Of a stretch of 64,000 nt of DNA, positions 1-12,412 are shown one piece after another (position 1 is the first letter of the stretch; each line of letters begins with the position of its first letter). The stretch lies in assembly GCA_048772705.1 (NCBI GenBank), contig JBLWGC010000216.1, positions 124,001-188,000 of the forward strand, written 5' to 3'. This DNA comes from Leidyana gryllorum EB-2025a. Lineage: Eukaryota; Apicomplexa. The translations under genes and the position numbers were made by a program. The notes beneath the pieces were generated by a model. That model did no database searches and was not told the origin of the DNA. It saw only the letters and a program-made list of their open reading frames with translations.

Positions 1-446
1 TAACAGCCAGGCCAACTTCAAGCATGGAAGCAGACAGGTCCTCCGAGCCAGCAATAAACTTACGGATCCAGCGATCAATGACAACCATCTAAAGAGAATT
101 TCGACCCGCTTCATGACCGATTGCTCACCATTGCGTTAAAGTCTTCATTTCGTTGAGTGAGATTATTTGGATCTTCCTGGAACCGGCGCTGGATCTGGCG
201 GTAAAGCGGTTCGATAGAAGCCAGTTCGCGCCACTTTTTGGACAACGTTTCCTGACACACAAAGGTCAGAGCAGGCTTGGGAAGGTATGACATGATGTCG
301 TGTGTGAGGTCCAGATCGCGGTGCATGGCAGTCAAGATCCAGTTGGACAGATATTCTTGGGTCGTCAGGTGGCAGTCATTGGCTGCTACGGGGTTGAAAA
401 GGGTGGCAAAAAGCCAGATTGCACAAGTTAGAAGTCCGCGGAACAT
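1..446 (-). CDS. Secreted protein, partial (continues past the left edge)
   Basis: I do not recognise the family. The reading frame opens with a classic signal peptide (MFRGLLTCAIWLFATLF, then NPVAA before the likely cleavage site), so the product should enter the secretory pathway. I chose the Met at 446 rather than upstream in-frame codons because the hydrophobic core starts there. About 111 residues follow, helical and charged, with a few Cys. Translation would stop near 111, but a GTGAGC donor just before it, with a CTCTTTAG acceptor near 90, suggests a roughly 40-nt intron. A short exon follows, ending at a GTAAGT donor near 63, so the gene runs off the window. It lies 65 bp downstream of TRM112 on the same strand. 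The signal peptide is seen directly; the splicing is inferred. Confidence 0.5.
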
Positions 447-511
447 TGCACACACGTTCGCAGATCTGGTTACAAGGAGACGTGACGCAAGCACGAGTAG
501 GATGTAGTATA

Positions 512-994
512 TTACTGATCTTCGTTGTGAACCATGTTGGGGATACCATGCAAAATGGGATACTCATGATTACATTTAGGGCATTTCAATGACCCTTCCA
601 GTATATGCAACTCAATCAACGCTTTGTGCACTGCTTTCAGAATAGTTTCGTCCTCCATGTCTTGATCGGTGAGGTCATTTGGGACAGCGAGTTCGAACTG
701 CAGGGGATGGTTTAGTAGATTAGAAGCAGCGTTTTACCTTGGCGGCGGCTTGGACGAAGGCTTCCCATTCCAATCTCTCTCTGATATGTTTCAAGAAATT
801 TGGTTTGAGCTCTGCTTCGATCATGTCATGCGATTTAAGGTCTGTGCCTTCGAGCTGGGCCAGCTCCTCAGGAGTGGCCAACTTAATATCCAGAGGGAAT
901 CCGCCACATCCCTTCTTATTGCTGGAGTTGGGTAACATTAATATCTCATTGACGATCCCTACCACTGCATCACATTGTGGGTTATGAGTCGCAT
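512..994 (-). CDS. TRM112: TRM112, methyltransferase activator subunit
   Basis: Trm112 is the small zinc-binding partner that stabilises several SAM methyltransferases (Trm9 and Trm11 on tRNA, Mtq2 on eRF1, Bud23 on 18S rRNA). Splicing three exons (994-963, 921-738, 697-512) gives a continuous 133-aa protein. It begins MRLITHN, has Cys11 and Cys16, a GGFPLDI segment, the central F-x3-I-x3-LEW helix, then CPKC and the family-typical PILHGIPNM near the C-terminus. The four Cys match the zinc ligands of yeast Trm112. Both introns are about 40 nt and GT-AG, and both are needed to restore the family match, which supports the model. The start codon is only 10 bp past the Dicer stop. Length and motif order fit the family well. 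Confidence 0.93.
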
Positions 995-996
995 GG

Positions 997-1010
997 CTGA
1001 AATTTCAGAA
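997..1010 (-). promoter_or_regulatory. Possible trans-splice acceptor before TRM112
   Basis: Reading the minus strand, the Dicer stop codon lies inside TTCTGAAATTTCAG, which is followed by CC and then the TRM112 ATG. There is no room for a promoter. The tract is a good 3' splice site immediately upstream of a start codon, as expected if TRM112 mRNA receives a spliced leader. This is an inference from sequence and spacing only; an ordinary 5' UTR reaching into the Dicer gene is the alternative. Confidence 0.4.
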
Positions 1011-4000
1011 TTTTGGACTGTCTAAAGTTAATCCGTCAGTGGCAGAGAGTTTGGCTCCTTCCAAAGCTTCTTCCAGGAGGCGTTTGCGTTCCACGGCCAG
1101 AGCATCTTGAACAAAAGCACTGTCTTCCATAACTGTTTTGACTGCGTCTTGGACAACCAGGAAGTCGCCCTTGATGACTTCCCAGACAGCCTGCATCATT
1201 GAATGTGTTGTGAAAGATTTGGACTGAGTGCTTACTCTAAGATCGAAGCCATATTCAAAGAGTGTGACGCCGACCATGGCTTCGTAGAAGTCTGCGATAC
1301 ATTTATATTTGTTGTAGGAGACCTTCGGGTCGACAAAGTCGGGGAACCCTTCTGTACCGCCAGTCAGCTGAGGCAGACGAGCGACTTCCTCGTCTTCGTC
1401 GTCGTAGGTGCCCATATCAGGCTGCTTGATTCCCCACTTCTCCTCCTGCTCATCAATGATCTCTTGTTTACAGCGATCGAAATCCTCGGCGGGTGGAACG
1501 TGAGTGAGTCTCAGTTGTAACTGATCGAGATCCAGCCACCGTTTATCTCTGGGACCGCCCTCGTAGAACATGAGGGCACTCGCTTTGATTCTGCTTCTGT
1601 CTTTACGGTTGCCGAGCAGCTTGCGAAGCATTACACGAGTCAGATACCGATTTGACTGTAAAATGCCCCTCACAACGGACAGATGTCCCTCACGGGCGTC
1701 CGGGAAGCTCTTGTTGAGCCACTCGGTCATCAGCAAGGCGAGTGCCGCATCTCCGAGATACTCTAAGCGTTGGTAGTCTCCCCAGGGCAGCTCGTCAAAG
1801 TATTTCCGAGCGCTCGGCTCGACGCGAGCTTCGGACAGCAGGCTGTAAACATCATCCCTCACTGACGTTTTCCCCGCGATCGGCGCAAACCAGGCCCTCA
1901 ACACCTTCGCGTTTGACTCGCGTGGCGCTTGATGAGTGCTGAGTAGGTAGTGGTCTAACCTCCATTTCAAAGAGCGATCAAAGTCATATCCCATCACAGG
2001 CGTCTCGGCTACGGCTGGGAAATATTTCGCCAGCGCGTCGCTCGTCCTCTCATCGAACGGTTTGAAAGAGAATTTGGGAACCGATTGAGCCACCGGATAC
2101 TCTTCTCTATGGGGCGTAGAGAGATCTTCAATCTCAACACCGGGGTTTTTAATAACCTCGAGTTGCAGCGTGTCGTGTGATGTTCCCCGAGGGTTCCTCA
2201 ACCGGTTGGTGTACCCAGCGGACTGGTCATAAATGGTCGGTGCGCTCTGAGAGTATGTGGCTTTGACCTGACTCTGATATGCCTTCGGTTGCATCGCCCC
2301 CTAACGAGTTGGAACGATCAATGTAAATACACAACGCAAAGACCAGAGGTCGTCTTACCAGAAGAGTAATGTCTCGCAGAGCGCTGAAAATCGACACCAT
2401 CGAGGTTTGATTTGGCGAATGTGTCTGCAGCACCACAGAGTCTATGAACAGAGCTGCAGCGTAGACTCCTGCAGGACTTCCGCACCACTCCGGGTGAAGA
2501 ACATATGGCATACAAAATGTCCTAAAGTCCTCAAGATCAAAGGTTGACCCGCCACTATCAGCCATGGCACTCATCGCCTCTCGCAGCAACATATGCATTG
2601 ACATTGATGGCCACATATCAACACTGAAGAGTTTGGGAAAATGTTGCGGTCGGCCTATTCGCGCGCTCACCGATGATAGTGACTCCAATAGATAGCGCCG
2701 ATAAGCGATTCGACTATATCAGCCTGCTGTTTGTCTCCGACTTCTTGTACTCGCATATCAGCCAGTGTTCCGAACCCCTTTCTTGTTGATCGTGGGTTGA
2801 AGGGACGATTCAACATGTACGCGTGCAACCGATAAGTTCTGGCACCCGCCCGTAGAGCCGAGTTGGCTTTGATGGTGTCCGCTTGTTGGGTCATTGCACC
2901 TTCAGTCGCCTCCGGCAGCGCAAAGAAGGACCACACAGTTGCTGCATATTTGAGCACACTATCTCCCAAGAACTCGAGAACCTGATTATGTGGGAACCGC
3001 AGCATACAGGGAGGGAAGTATTGCGGTAACAGTCCGGGCGACGGGAGTAAGACGTGTCGTTGGTCGTCTTCCTCTGGAATTCTGCGCACGAAGGCCTTGC
3101 GCCGTTTGGCCTCTTCTGGGGAGTGCTCCAAGGCAGCCATCAGGGACAGATAAGAGCGGAAGGCCTCCTCGTCATCCTTTCGGACCCAAAACATCCCTTC
3201 CGGCGTTGGGGTTGGAGAAGATCTGTCCAGGAAAAGATCAGCGATGTTATTGCGCTTCTTCATCACTTCCGTCTGGTAGTCCAAACCTCCTCCTGAAGCC
3301 GAGCTGCAGGTGACTGCCGGTTGCACAACGTCAGGATAGACATTGAAGCTCGGCTCTGTCGATACCGTCATACTCAACTCGGCGTCTTTAGCCGTCTGAA
3401 CAGTCCAACGCAAAGCCGAGACAGCCTCTGAGGATTTGGGGCTCAGTAGCTTCATGACCGGTGTACATTGGTTGAAAGCGTGACGCAAAAGAGCTGCCAA
3501 CTCTCGCTGCTTCAATTTGACATCCATTGTCCAATACATAGCCGGTGAGAATGTCCACTGAGACAACATTGTTTCAGGGAAGGGTAGCACACGTGCGAAC
3601 TGCGGAGCGTGCCAGGGGTGGTTGCGTTCGTAGCTGTCCTCAAAGAAGCACACACGGGTGCCTTGACGGGTATTATAGCCCATGACGCAAAAGGTGGTAT
3701 CTGGTTCGACGACGCGCTCAAACTGAGTTTCGTACCATTGACACAGTGTCATCTCCTCTTTCTCGGCATAGCGGGCCTCCGGTCCGTTCTCCCAATCGAA
3801 GCCTCCCAGTCGATAGTAACGGAAAGCTCGGGACTTTTCATAGCCCAATCTCAAACACGGAGCTTCACCTCCGCGGGACAAAGTGTGGGCTACAACAGCT
3901 AAAGCCATTCTTCTGACTTGAGCCTCTTCTCTGTGGATTGGCTCTCCTCGATAATTCTCATCGAGACAACATTTCCATCGACGTCTCGATTCCGCCTTCT

Positions 4001-7000
4001 CAACTCCGTACACAAAGGTGAGTTCGGGTTTGCCGGGCCAGATGGCTTTCCCATCAACTGGACGGCGGGGGTATCGCCACAGACACACCGAAGGTTTCAG
4101 TCCATCAATTCTCAGGAAATCGACATCGTTCAATCGCTCCTTATCCTCAGCCACCAATCTGTCGAGTACGAAGCTGATTGGATCTTCGCGTGGAGGCAGA
4201 GGTTTCTGATAGCAGAACTGGTTGTCCTGTTGGCGTTCGGCATCGGTTCTGTGGCTATGGGCGCAGGCAAAGTTTGACAGCCCCAGCGGTTCCGGTCTGA
4301 CTTGGCCTCGTTCGTTCCAGCAGTCTCCAATGGACTCTGCCCCGAGGGCGGGATCAACTTGGTCGGGGGCCAACCACCCGACCAAAGTTGGCTCGGCGCG
4401 ATATATCTCACTGATAGTGGGAGGAGCTCTGTTTCGGATATTCTCCACTTCTGCTGCAGTGTATTGCGCTCTTTCATTTCCTGACCGCATGAAGGCAGCA
4501 AGCCGCAGGAACCGATAGATCCACTCGAGATCTAAGGTCACTCCATCGGCTTTGAGCGGTGCCTGACAGCAGAAGATGGGTGTCAGTAAATCCTTATTGG
4601 CGTGGGCACTGGTGAGTATTTCGTGCAAAGTCTTCTCGATGACCGACTCGAAAGATTGATGCTGATTGGTGGTGGGGTTTGACTCCTCGTCTTCAGGTTT
4701 TTGAGTAGTGGCAGCTTCCATGGGAACGAGTACTTTGCCGCCCGGCAAGTTGAACGTTCTGATGGACAGGAATCGATTCATCGCGCTGCTGTACCGAAGC
4801 AAAGTGGTCATAACGGGTGCTGTGACCTGAATGGCTATCGGAGAGTCAACGTCGGCGAATCTACTCGTATCGCGGTGACGACTCTCTCCAGGAGACACAG
4901 ACCGGAACGCGGCGTCCATTGCTTCATCGATCTTTGGACAGCTCTGAAACTCGGACCATTGAGACGCGGCCAACTGTCCAACTGTGATGGCTTTGACAGT
5001 CACATGCACGGGCTCGCCGGTGACCCAATGTTTGAAAGAGTACTGCAGAGGCTCGACGAGCGGAGATTGCAACAATACCGTACACGGCTGCAACACTGTC
5101 AGTGGGTCAGCGTCTTCCACCAACCGAAGGCCGGGGAATGCACAGCATCCCGGCCTCCCCTCAGCAGCGCGTTGCTCCATAAGTTTATGAATGTGTTTCC
5201 CGTACGCTTTGGCTCTCAGTCTGCGACTGTAGACATTGCGCTCCTGATCTCTGAGCCGTTTAATCTCCTCCGGATTGAACTTTGTAGCCGCCCTCTCCCC
5301 GTCTTCCCCCTCCGGCGCGGGCTCTGCGGCTGCGGCCTCAGCTTCCCCGGGGCCGTCGTCCGAGTCGTTGTCAACGGTGAGCAACACCCCCGGCCAGTAA
5401 TCTTCTGGGGCAAAGACTCCGCCCGCTTCTGCAATGTATTGTACCATTGCATCAGGGGGCTGACAGGGAGAGTTGGGATTGTGATGGAGACGCCAGAACC
5501 CAAACAATCCACCCGCCTTGAGTACCTCTGAGTCCCAACGCTCAACCCTCATGTAAACGTGGTGTGGGTACAACACTCTGACCAGCTCCTGATCCGGAGC
5601 TTTCGCCTCTTCGTCCCTCAAAAACGTCTTGCGACGGTTGTCGGGTTCACTACGTATGTCTTCGAGTCGCACTCCATTCGGCAGCCATAGCTTCGAACTG
5701 TTCTTCACCACCTCGACCTCCTCTCTACGCGCAGTGAGCGGGTTCGACATGTAGAATACGTCTGTCTTGGCCAGTTGAATGGCGCTCGGCAACTCCACCG
5801 TCTCAGTCTCCGGGTCCACAAAGTAATCTCCCCGACACACCACCTCGATTTGAGAGCTGCTTGCAGCTGCAGTCTTGGAGAAGTATCTATGGATTGGGGG
5901 TAAAAGTGGCAGTGGACTTTCTCGGAAAAGAGTGTCATGTGGGCCCTGAACCCCTCCTCGGACCTTCTGGCTAGTCAAAGCATAATGGGGGAGGGGGCCG
6001 GGCGGCGGGAGATAGTGATCGTCGAGAACATTGAACTGCGAACAATACAGTGGTTCGAATTTGGGCCCAAAATGAACTTACCTTTTGGAGCTCGGTGAGG
6101 ATACGCCCTGCCAGGACGTTTCTCGCAAAGTTACGATCTGAGAAATTGTCGTGGAGGGAAACAGTGGTTGAGAACGGGTACGAAGGGCCATCTTCGCGCG
6201 ATCTGTGGCCATATATTGGTGGCAGACTGACACGAATCTCGTTTCTGTTCCACCCCAGATTCTGTCGGATCAATCAATTTTTGTCCAATAAGAGTAATTG
6301 AGCGACACCCAATCTTACCGAGAAATAAGAGGTCGATCCTCTGGCCTTGAGGTATCGGCGGAGCTCAAATTCGCAAGCGAACCCTTCTTCGTTCTTATGC
6401 TGGAGGAGTTGGTCCATCACTGACTGCAGAGTCGCCATAGCTCTGTTCCACGGTATGAGAGCTCCCGACTTTTCGTTGTACAAAGCCAAACTGCGGGCCT
6501 CCGCAATGCTTTTCGGAGGGACCGCGGCGAGCTGATTCTGTGCCTCCTTCTGCCGACGCAGCTCTTTCTCTCTGAGCTGTTCACAGGTTTTCAGAACCAG
6601 TTGCTCCAGCCGCTCAAAGCCAACCAGGGCAGCCACAGGCGCATAGTTACACCGCAAACTCAGCAAATAAAACTTGGAGTTACTCTGTCGTGCGCGACCT
6701 CGACTTTGGAGGAATTGGGCGAGGGTCTGCGGCAGATCGAATCTGACCACAGCGTTACAGGCCGGGAGATCAAACCCTTCCTCTATAATGGAGGTCGCAG
6801 TGATAGTTTGTAGGGAGCCGTGATCTTCGAATCTCGACGTGAACAACCGTAAACGATTGCGTTGCTCATTAATGTTGATCGTGGGTAATGCGCCATCGAG
6901 ATGTTTCTCTCTGCGTATGGAGGTATCGGTCAATTCCTGGCCGTGGGCCTGCGAGGCACCGCCTATACCACAGACCCAACTGGTTTTCGAGGCAAATCGC

Positions 7001-10000
7001 GATGATAAATAATCCGCCAACAGCTTGCATTTCAGTCGAGTAGTGCAAAAGACAATGCACTTTGATTTGATCGACATCAAAGTGTCGTCGTGGGCCGTCT
7101 CGAGATCTGACCACGTGTAATTCCACGTGATCGTCACTCGTTTGTCGGCCAACGAGTTTTCCAATTTGACCATATTAGCAGCTCTTTGACGCTCCTCCCG
7201 TTTCAAACTTCCTTCATCGTCCGACGACAGCGCCTCTCCATGCCTCCCACTTCGGAACACACGTTTGGATCCCGCACTGCCGGAGTCTTTGAGTCGCCGA
7301 TCCCGTACCCGTCGTGGGGAAGACGATACACTGTCAGATGAATACGATCGTCTTCGTGAGCCGTCTGGCGTCTTGGCTGAATACCGGCGGCGACTCCGGC
7401 GCGCCTCCTCTGGGGATGACTCGGATGACGATGAGAGTGACCTTGAAGACTCCGTCCGACTGCCGCTGCTCTCTGATTCAGAACTGTATCTACTCCGACG
7501 CGGGGCTCTGTATTTTCTACCATTAGGGCGATCTCGACTCCGTGGGCGACGACGCCGCGGGTCGGAATCGCTGTCGGAAGACTCCCCCGAGCTGTGTGCC
7601 TTTCTGTTGCTTCGACGCATCCACTCGGGATTATCGACTCCGTCACTATCATCACTAACGTCGTCCACGAATACTTCAACAGGTTTTGCTTCAAATTCGT
7701 CTCCATCGGAATCGGGATCCTGTGAGCTTTCTGTTCCTACAAACTCGTCGTGCAGGTCACCCAAAGTCTCTGTATCTGCGTCATCAATCTCAAGTGGCTG
7801 ATGCTGCATATGAGACTGTTGTCCACTCATCTGATCGAGAGGGCCGAGTCGCTGAGCAAAGCGTTCGTGCATTTGCAGTCTGTCCGTATAGCCTTCCATT
7901 TTCACGTCCTGGACTTCCTGGCCCTTATAGGTTTGCCAAACAATGAGGCGGATGAGCTCCTCAGTCGTTTGCGTCTTGCGCGAGACTAAGTGTCTCACGT
8001 CTTTGTCCAGAGGCGGGGTTCTTCCCTCGCCCGAGACGGGATCGTCAAAGAGGATACTGGAAGGAGGCACCTCGAGCACCTTGATCAAGTTGTCGACCAA
8101 ACTTGGATGACGATAGAGCAGACTCTGGTAGAGCAGCAGGGCAACCCACCGCTGACTCGATTTGATTAGTTGCATGCAGAGCTTCATCAACAGCGGTAGA
8201 GATTCGATCAGACTCAGAAGATTACTCTCACTCAGATAGTCGTCATCCAGATCACGCACATCGGGATCGGCCAGAAGTCCTCTCAGCTTGCGCTGCTGAG
8301 ATATTGATGTCACCTCTTCACACATAGCCAACATTTCCAACAAGCAGCGTTTTCGCTTATCCGGATTTTCGACCAAATCGGCAAGTTGTAGCAGTAATTG
8401 ACGATTGTTCCGATCGGCGGCTGTCTTTTCCACGTCCACCAGCGGGTCGAGCTTCAGCAGATCCAGAATTTCATTCACTGACTGAACTCCGCTCTTCGTT
8501 TGATATTTGGCTTTGTCCCTGTTGCGGTTTCTGACAGCTTTGTTCAACAGGATCACTCGATATCGAATCTGTTCTGTGAGATCCCTTTCCTGGATGATCA
8601 TGTTTCTCAACAAATCCTTCTGGCCATGTGACGCGCCCGATAACAATATACGTCGCTTCGGAAGCTCCTTGATCTCCTCTACTGAATCAAAACGCTCCAC
8701 AAGAATGGCCTGCGCCAGTTTAGTCCCTCCGTAACACGCTGTCACGTGATCCGCGATCTTATCCACCATCTCTTCCGCATAGTGACCATACAGATTCGAC
8801 ATCGTTGGAATCCACCAACTCAACAATAAACGATGCAAACCCCAGAAACCAATGTCTTGAATCACTTCGTTAAATCGATCACTCCAACCTCCCCACTGCA
8901 TCAGGTCATCGTCCTCAGCATTCTGCATGGCTGCCTCTATCCGAGCGTCCGTCCCGGCTCGCCCATCATCGACCGTAATCAATTCTTCATTGATCTTTTT
9001 GATGGAGTGTCGCAGTGTCTGACGTATTCGCTCCTTCAGCTCCTGTCTCCTCCGCTCGTACAGTGCCTTTTCCACAGCCGCTTGAGCCTTTCGATTCACG
9101 TGCTCCTGGATCTGCTCCATTGCCGCCATTTTCTTACTCTTAGGGGCCGCTGCCTCTCGAACAGTCACGGTTTCTCCATGATTTGCACCATGTTGCTCAT
9201 CACCACTGCCATTCTTTCCATCGGTTTGAGCCCCGCTGCTCTCATTCCCTTCGGCCACTGTGGAATAATCATCAGTCGGTCTGGGAGAAACACTTGGCGA
9301 GAAGTCCATCGGTTCATCTGGGTCCTCCTGATCTCGCGCGCTCTCGTCCTGTGTGGTGGTTTTGTTCGGAAGACCTTGAGTCTCGTCTTCATCACATTCC
9401 TTCGCCTTCCCAGCGTCGCCTGTCAACCCAGTTTCAGGGGACTTGGAGGCGATAAGTTCAACCAGGTCAGGTGGGGGAGTACTCTGCCTTCGGGCCGTCG
9501 CCTTTTGCATTTTAGAGATGTGCAGTAAATTCAGCAGCCGCTTCGCTACACCGTTGATCTCCTCCAACGTTATGAGAATCTGCTGATACGCTCTCACTCG
9601 AGCTATCGCTTGCTGGACTTCCGCCCCGACGACAGTTAACTCGTCCTTATCCTTGAAAATCAGGTCGTATAGGGGGTCCCGTTCAATTTCCCGCTCTAAA
9701 ATTGAATGACATTGCAGCACCTCCGAACGGGCTTGGGACTTGTTGACGAACGGCTTGTGCGTTGGACGGAATCGCCTTTCTTGGTGAATCGCCTCGGGAA
9801 GGACCCAGTGAGCTTGAATCAACATTTTGATAGGCATCACAACCGTCCATTCTATTAAAGCACTCCATGTTCGTTGTGTCGGATAGGGCCGATAAACAAT
9901 TGGATGTTGTTGAGGCCGATTCCGTTCCCAACAACAGCTGGCGGGATCATTGACATTGACCGTACCGATGTTGACCGTCGCATCGTATAATAAACACATT

Positions 10001-10950
10001 CTTTTCAACTCTTCTTCCACCTCCCAAGCGACGGTACTGCTCTGGTTGGCTTCAGCATAGCGTGTGTCCACACTATGTGCGATCGGAGACGCAGTGAGGC
10101 CCAAGATCCGAGGTCGTATGAGTTCTGTGGCATCGTTAGCTTGCGCGTGATAATAGGCAGCCTTATGATAGAATTCTTGCGCAATGACAGCATATGGAGC
10201 GTCCGCCGAACAGTGGTGACACTCGTCAAAGATCAGGAGAGAGATGTCTTCAATTTTAATCATGGCGTGTTGTAGATAGACGAGCATTTTATCGGGGGGC
10301 ATGACAAAAAGTCGCGGCCACACTGGCAGCGAAACACCTTGTTCAGATTCCTGATCGGCGAAATCGTACTCATCAAAACCACGAGTGTCGTCCATAGCTT
10401 CGATGACAGCCTTCTTAACCTCTTCATCCTCGAGCAACTTCTGACGGAACGGAAGTATGGTATTGAGCTCCACCCCAGTCGTCGCAGTGGTCAACGCCTG
10501 GTCAACTTTTTGTTTGTAGACCTTCAAATCTGCCCAGTACTCTTGCCAGGTATCGAGCCGATTCCAGCTCACGTCCAAGTCAACGTCCGCTGTTCCCATA
10601 CTCCCAGCGAAGCATCTCAGGATGTCCTTGGCGTCCTGGGGTTCATATATCCACGCACCTCCCCCTTTCTCCAACTTGCTGGGGTTTGGGTGTTGAAAGT
10701 GGACACCTCCCGCTTCTTGCAAATCTGAGAAGATACTTTTGGCCTGCTGGGTTGATAATACAACCGTGGGAGCCAGGAAAACCACGCATTTATCCAGATA
10801 TTGTGGCAATGACAAGTAGTGTTGCGTCAATAATGAAGCTATGTGGGTCTTGCCCGAGTTGGTTGGCAGAATTGCTATAACATTCCTTTCCTTGGCCTCA
10901 TCGAACACAACTTTCTGATAATCTCTGACCTCCTTCTTCGACCTTTGCAT
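1005..10950 (-). CDS. DICER: Giant Dicer: DExD/H helicase, DUF283, PAZ-like region, two RNase III domains
   Basis: Dicer cuts double-stranded RNA into small RNAs. Five exons (10950-6319, 6261-6082, 6035-2671, 2623-2359, 2300-1005) join in frame into about 3,245 aa, far longer than most Dicers. In order: Q-motif RDYQ, Walker A PTNSGKT (about 30), DECHH (about 242), LTASP; a very long insert including an Arg/Ser-rich stretch (about 1120-1240); helicase C motifs with ATSIIEEGFDLP and QSRGRAR (about 1390-1430); a short exon resembling the DUF283 dimerisation domain; a long middle part with a PAZ-like stretch before RVLPFPE; RNase IIIa (VLEFLGDSVL, then ADIVESLIGA); RNase IIIb (RLEYLGDAAL, then CIADFYEAMVG). 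Both RNase III domains keep the acidic catalytic residues. No dsRNA-binding domain follows. The start is the first ATG, nine bases inside the open frame. Reading it as three separate genes is rejected because all four introns splice in frame. Confidence 0.9.
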
Positions 10951-11139
10951 CTCCCCCACTCAAAAAACCCCGAAAAGTCTACCATTGTAGTCGTCGTCTT
11001 GACAGACAGCGCGCAGCCGACCTCCACTCACCGGGTTCAACCGAGATTCCGAATCCCAAGTGTATTCATGGCCAGATACGCCTGTGGGGTCCAGCAGAAC
11101 GATGAGTCAAAAAATCGCAATTAGCAGCCGGCTCGATCG
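10951..11139. promoter_or_regulatory. Divergent intergenic region, Dicer / small-gene array
   Basis: These 189 bp separate the starts of Dicer (minus) and the first gene of the tandem family (plus), so they must hold the 5' signals of both. I see no clear TATA box or other named element. Confidence 0.35.
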
Positions 11140-11604
11140 ATGGCCTGGGACACCTTTCTACGTAAGCTCTTCAAATTGCAGCCAACCCCCGCACCGGAAT
11201 GCCCAATATATCGCATGATTTGCTCGTTACGGGATCACTTGGCGGCCTTTGTTCAGGCTGAGTACGATAGCCATTGTGCCGACTATGCGATGGGCGAGGA
11301 AGAACGGCGTGGTGCTCAGTCTAATCCATACACGATGGACAATGTGAACATTCTGATTTCACTAATCGAGGATTTCGCCGACAACCTGCGTGGGAAGCTG
11401 ACGCCTATGAGTATTGAAGAAGTGCGAGAAGCAATTCATCGTCTGGTGAACGATCTGAATACTTTTCACTGTATGAACTTCGCCTTGTGGTCAAGTGAAT
11501 CGGTGCAGATTTGCCACATCATCTTAGCTGTGACTGACAAAACAGGGTTCAGTCGTCACGAGGCAAGCCTTATTATACAAGATAACTGTGCATTTAATTG
11601 GTGA
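11140..11604 (+). CDS. Tandem family member 1 (154 aa)
   Basis: Unrecognised family. The protein is intronless, acidic and predicted mostly helical, without signal peptide or membrane segment. It opens MAWDTFLRKLF, closely matched by the next gene (MTWDVAVQRLF), and this fixes the start. The family landmarks are present in diverged form: NPYT at about 67, helices with IEEVREAIHRLVNDLN, an alternating acidic/hydrophobic C-terminal helix, and a terminal aromatic N-W. The MIET.ER block seen in later members is replaced here by WSSESVQICHI. Members 1 and 2 form a subgroup by their N-termini. It stands first in the array, divergent from Dicer. Open reading frame and paralogy are seen directly; function is unknown. 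Confidence 0.75.
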   Translation: MAWDTFLRKLFKLQPTPAPECPIYRMICSLRDHLAAFVQAEYDSHCADYAMGEEERRGAQSNPYTMDNVNILISLIEDFADNLRGKLTPMSIEEVREAIHRLVNDLNTFHCMNFALWSSESVQICHIILAVTDKTGFSRHEASLIIQDNCAFNW

Positions 11605-11791
11605 CTGGGGTTTCTATTGGCAAATTCGCACAACAGAAGACTGCGCCAAGTCTTTGTTATCAGTGGATTTAGTTACCTTTCTATTAAAAGTTGGCATTTT
11701 TAGTCACATCGCAGATTAGCAGAAACGGTTGGCCAAGACAAGTGTGTACTGGGTGCGAGCTTGCTTTCAAAAGCGAGTTAGTCTGGTGGTA

Positions 11792-12268
11792 ATGACTTGG
11801 GACGTTGCAGTTCAAAGGCTGTTCGGGGTCAATCCAAAGCCGACTGCGCAGCACGAGTCAATTGATATATCCGACCTCGACTCATTGATTCTCACGTTTG
11901 AGAATTCGTTGGCAGAACGCAAGAATTTGCTGTACGAAGAATACGTTGATGACTGTGAAATTGATGGTCAAGCTCCGGACGATGATCATCCCTATACAGC
12001 TGCTAATGTGGGGGTCTTCATGAATACGTTGTACAAGTTTCTGGAGAAGTTGGCCAACGGGATCGTTACTAAAGAGTCTGAATTGAAGCAGGAAATCAAC
12101 GAATTGATCAGTGATGTCTGCGTTATCCAATGCAAAGCTTTTGAATTAAGCATGACCCAAACAGAAGCCTTGGAAGCGGTGGTAAAGGCTGCTGCCGATA
12201 TGGTGATAACGAATGGAAGGATTCTAGCTACAGAAGTATTGAAGGACAACAATTTCTGGCAGTGGTAA
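11792..12268 (+). CDS. Tandem family member 2 (158 aa)
   Basis: Closest to member 1. I start it at the ATG at 11792 because MTWDVAVQRLF aligns with the start of member 1; an open frame reaches back to 11729 without an ATG. It has an acidic N-terminal half with DDDHPYTAANV (the family PYT motif), then KQEINELISDV, then an alanine-rich amphipathic helix (EALEAVVKAAADMV), and it ends FWQW. This aromatic end corresponds to W-R-D-F in later members. No introns, signal peptide or transmembrane segment. It lies 187 bp after member 1. Function unknown. Confidence 0.75.
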   Translation: MTWDVAVQRLFGVNPKPTAQHESIDISDLDSLILTFENSLAERKNLLYEEYVDDCEIDGQAPDDDHPYTAANVGVFMNTLYKFLEKLANGIVTKESELKQEINELISDVCVIQCKAFELSMTQTEALEAVVKAAADMVITNGRILATEVLKDNNFWQW

Positions 12269-12412
12269 TCGCTTTTAGGGTCGTAGTTAAAGATACGAAC
12301 ATTGAAGCAGCGTCACGAGGGATTATAGAGATAAACTGACCAACTCGGGATAGGACACGTGGAGACAGCTCGCACCACACGATTCGCACCACACGACTTG
12401 TACCGCGCTGAG

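Noticed and set aside
4701-5531. A 276-codon plus-strand open frame inside Dicer
   Set aside because: No domain, and it lies opposite a conserved Dicer exon that splices in frame at both ends.
8833-9528. A 231-codon plus-strand open frame rich in Leu, Ser and His
   Set aside because: Antisense shadow of the charged Dicer insert; no ATG context, motif or splice support.
1005-10950. Three separate genes (a helicase, an RNase III protein and a second RNase III protein)
   Set aside because: Four short GT-AG introns join them in phase, and the combined domain order is that of one Dicer.
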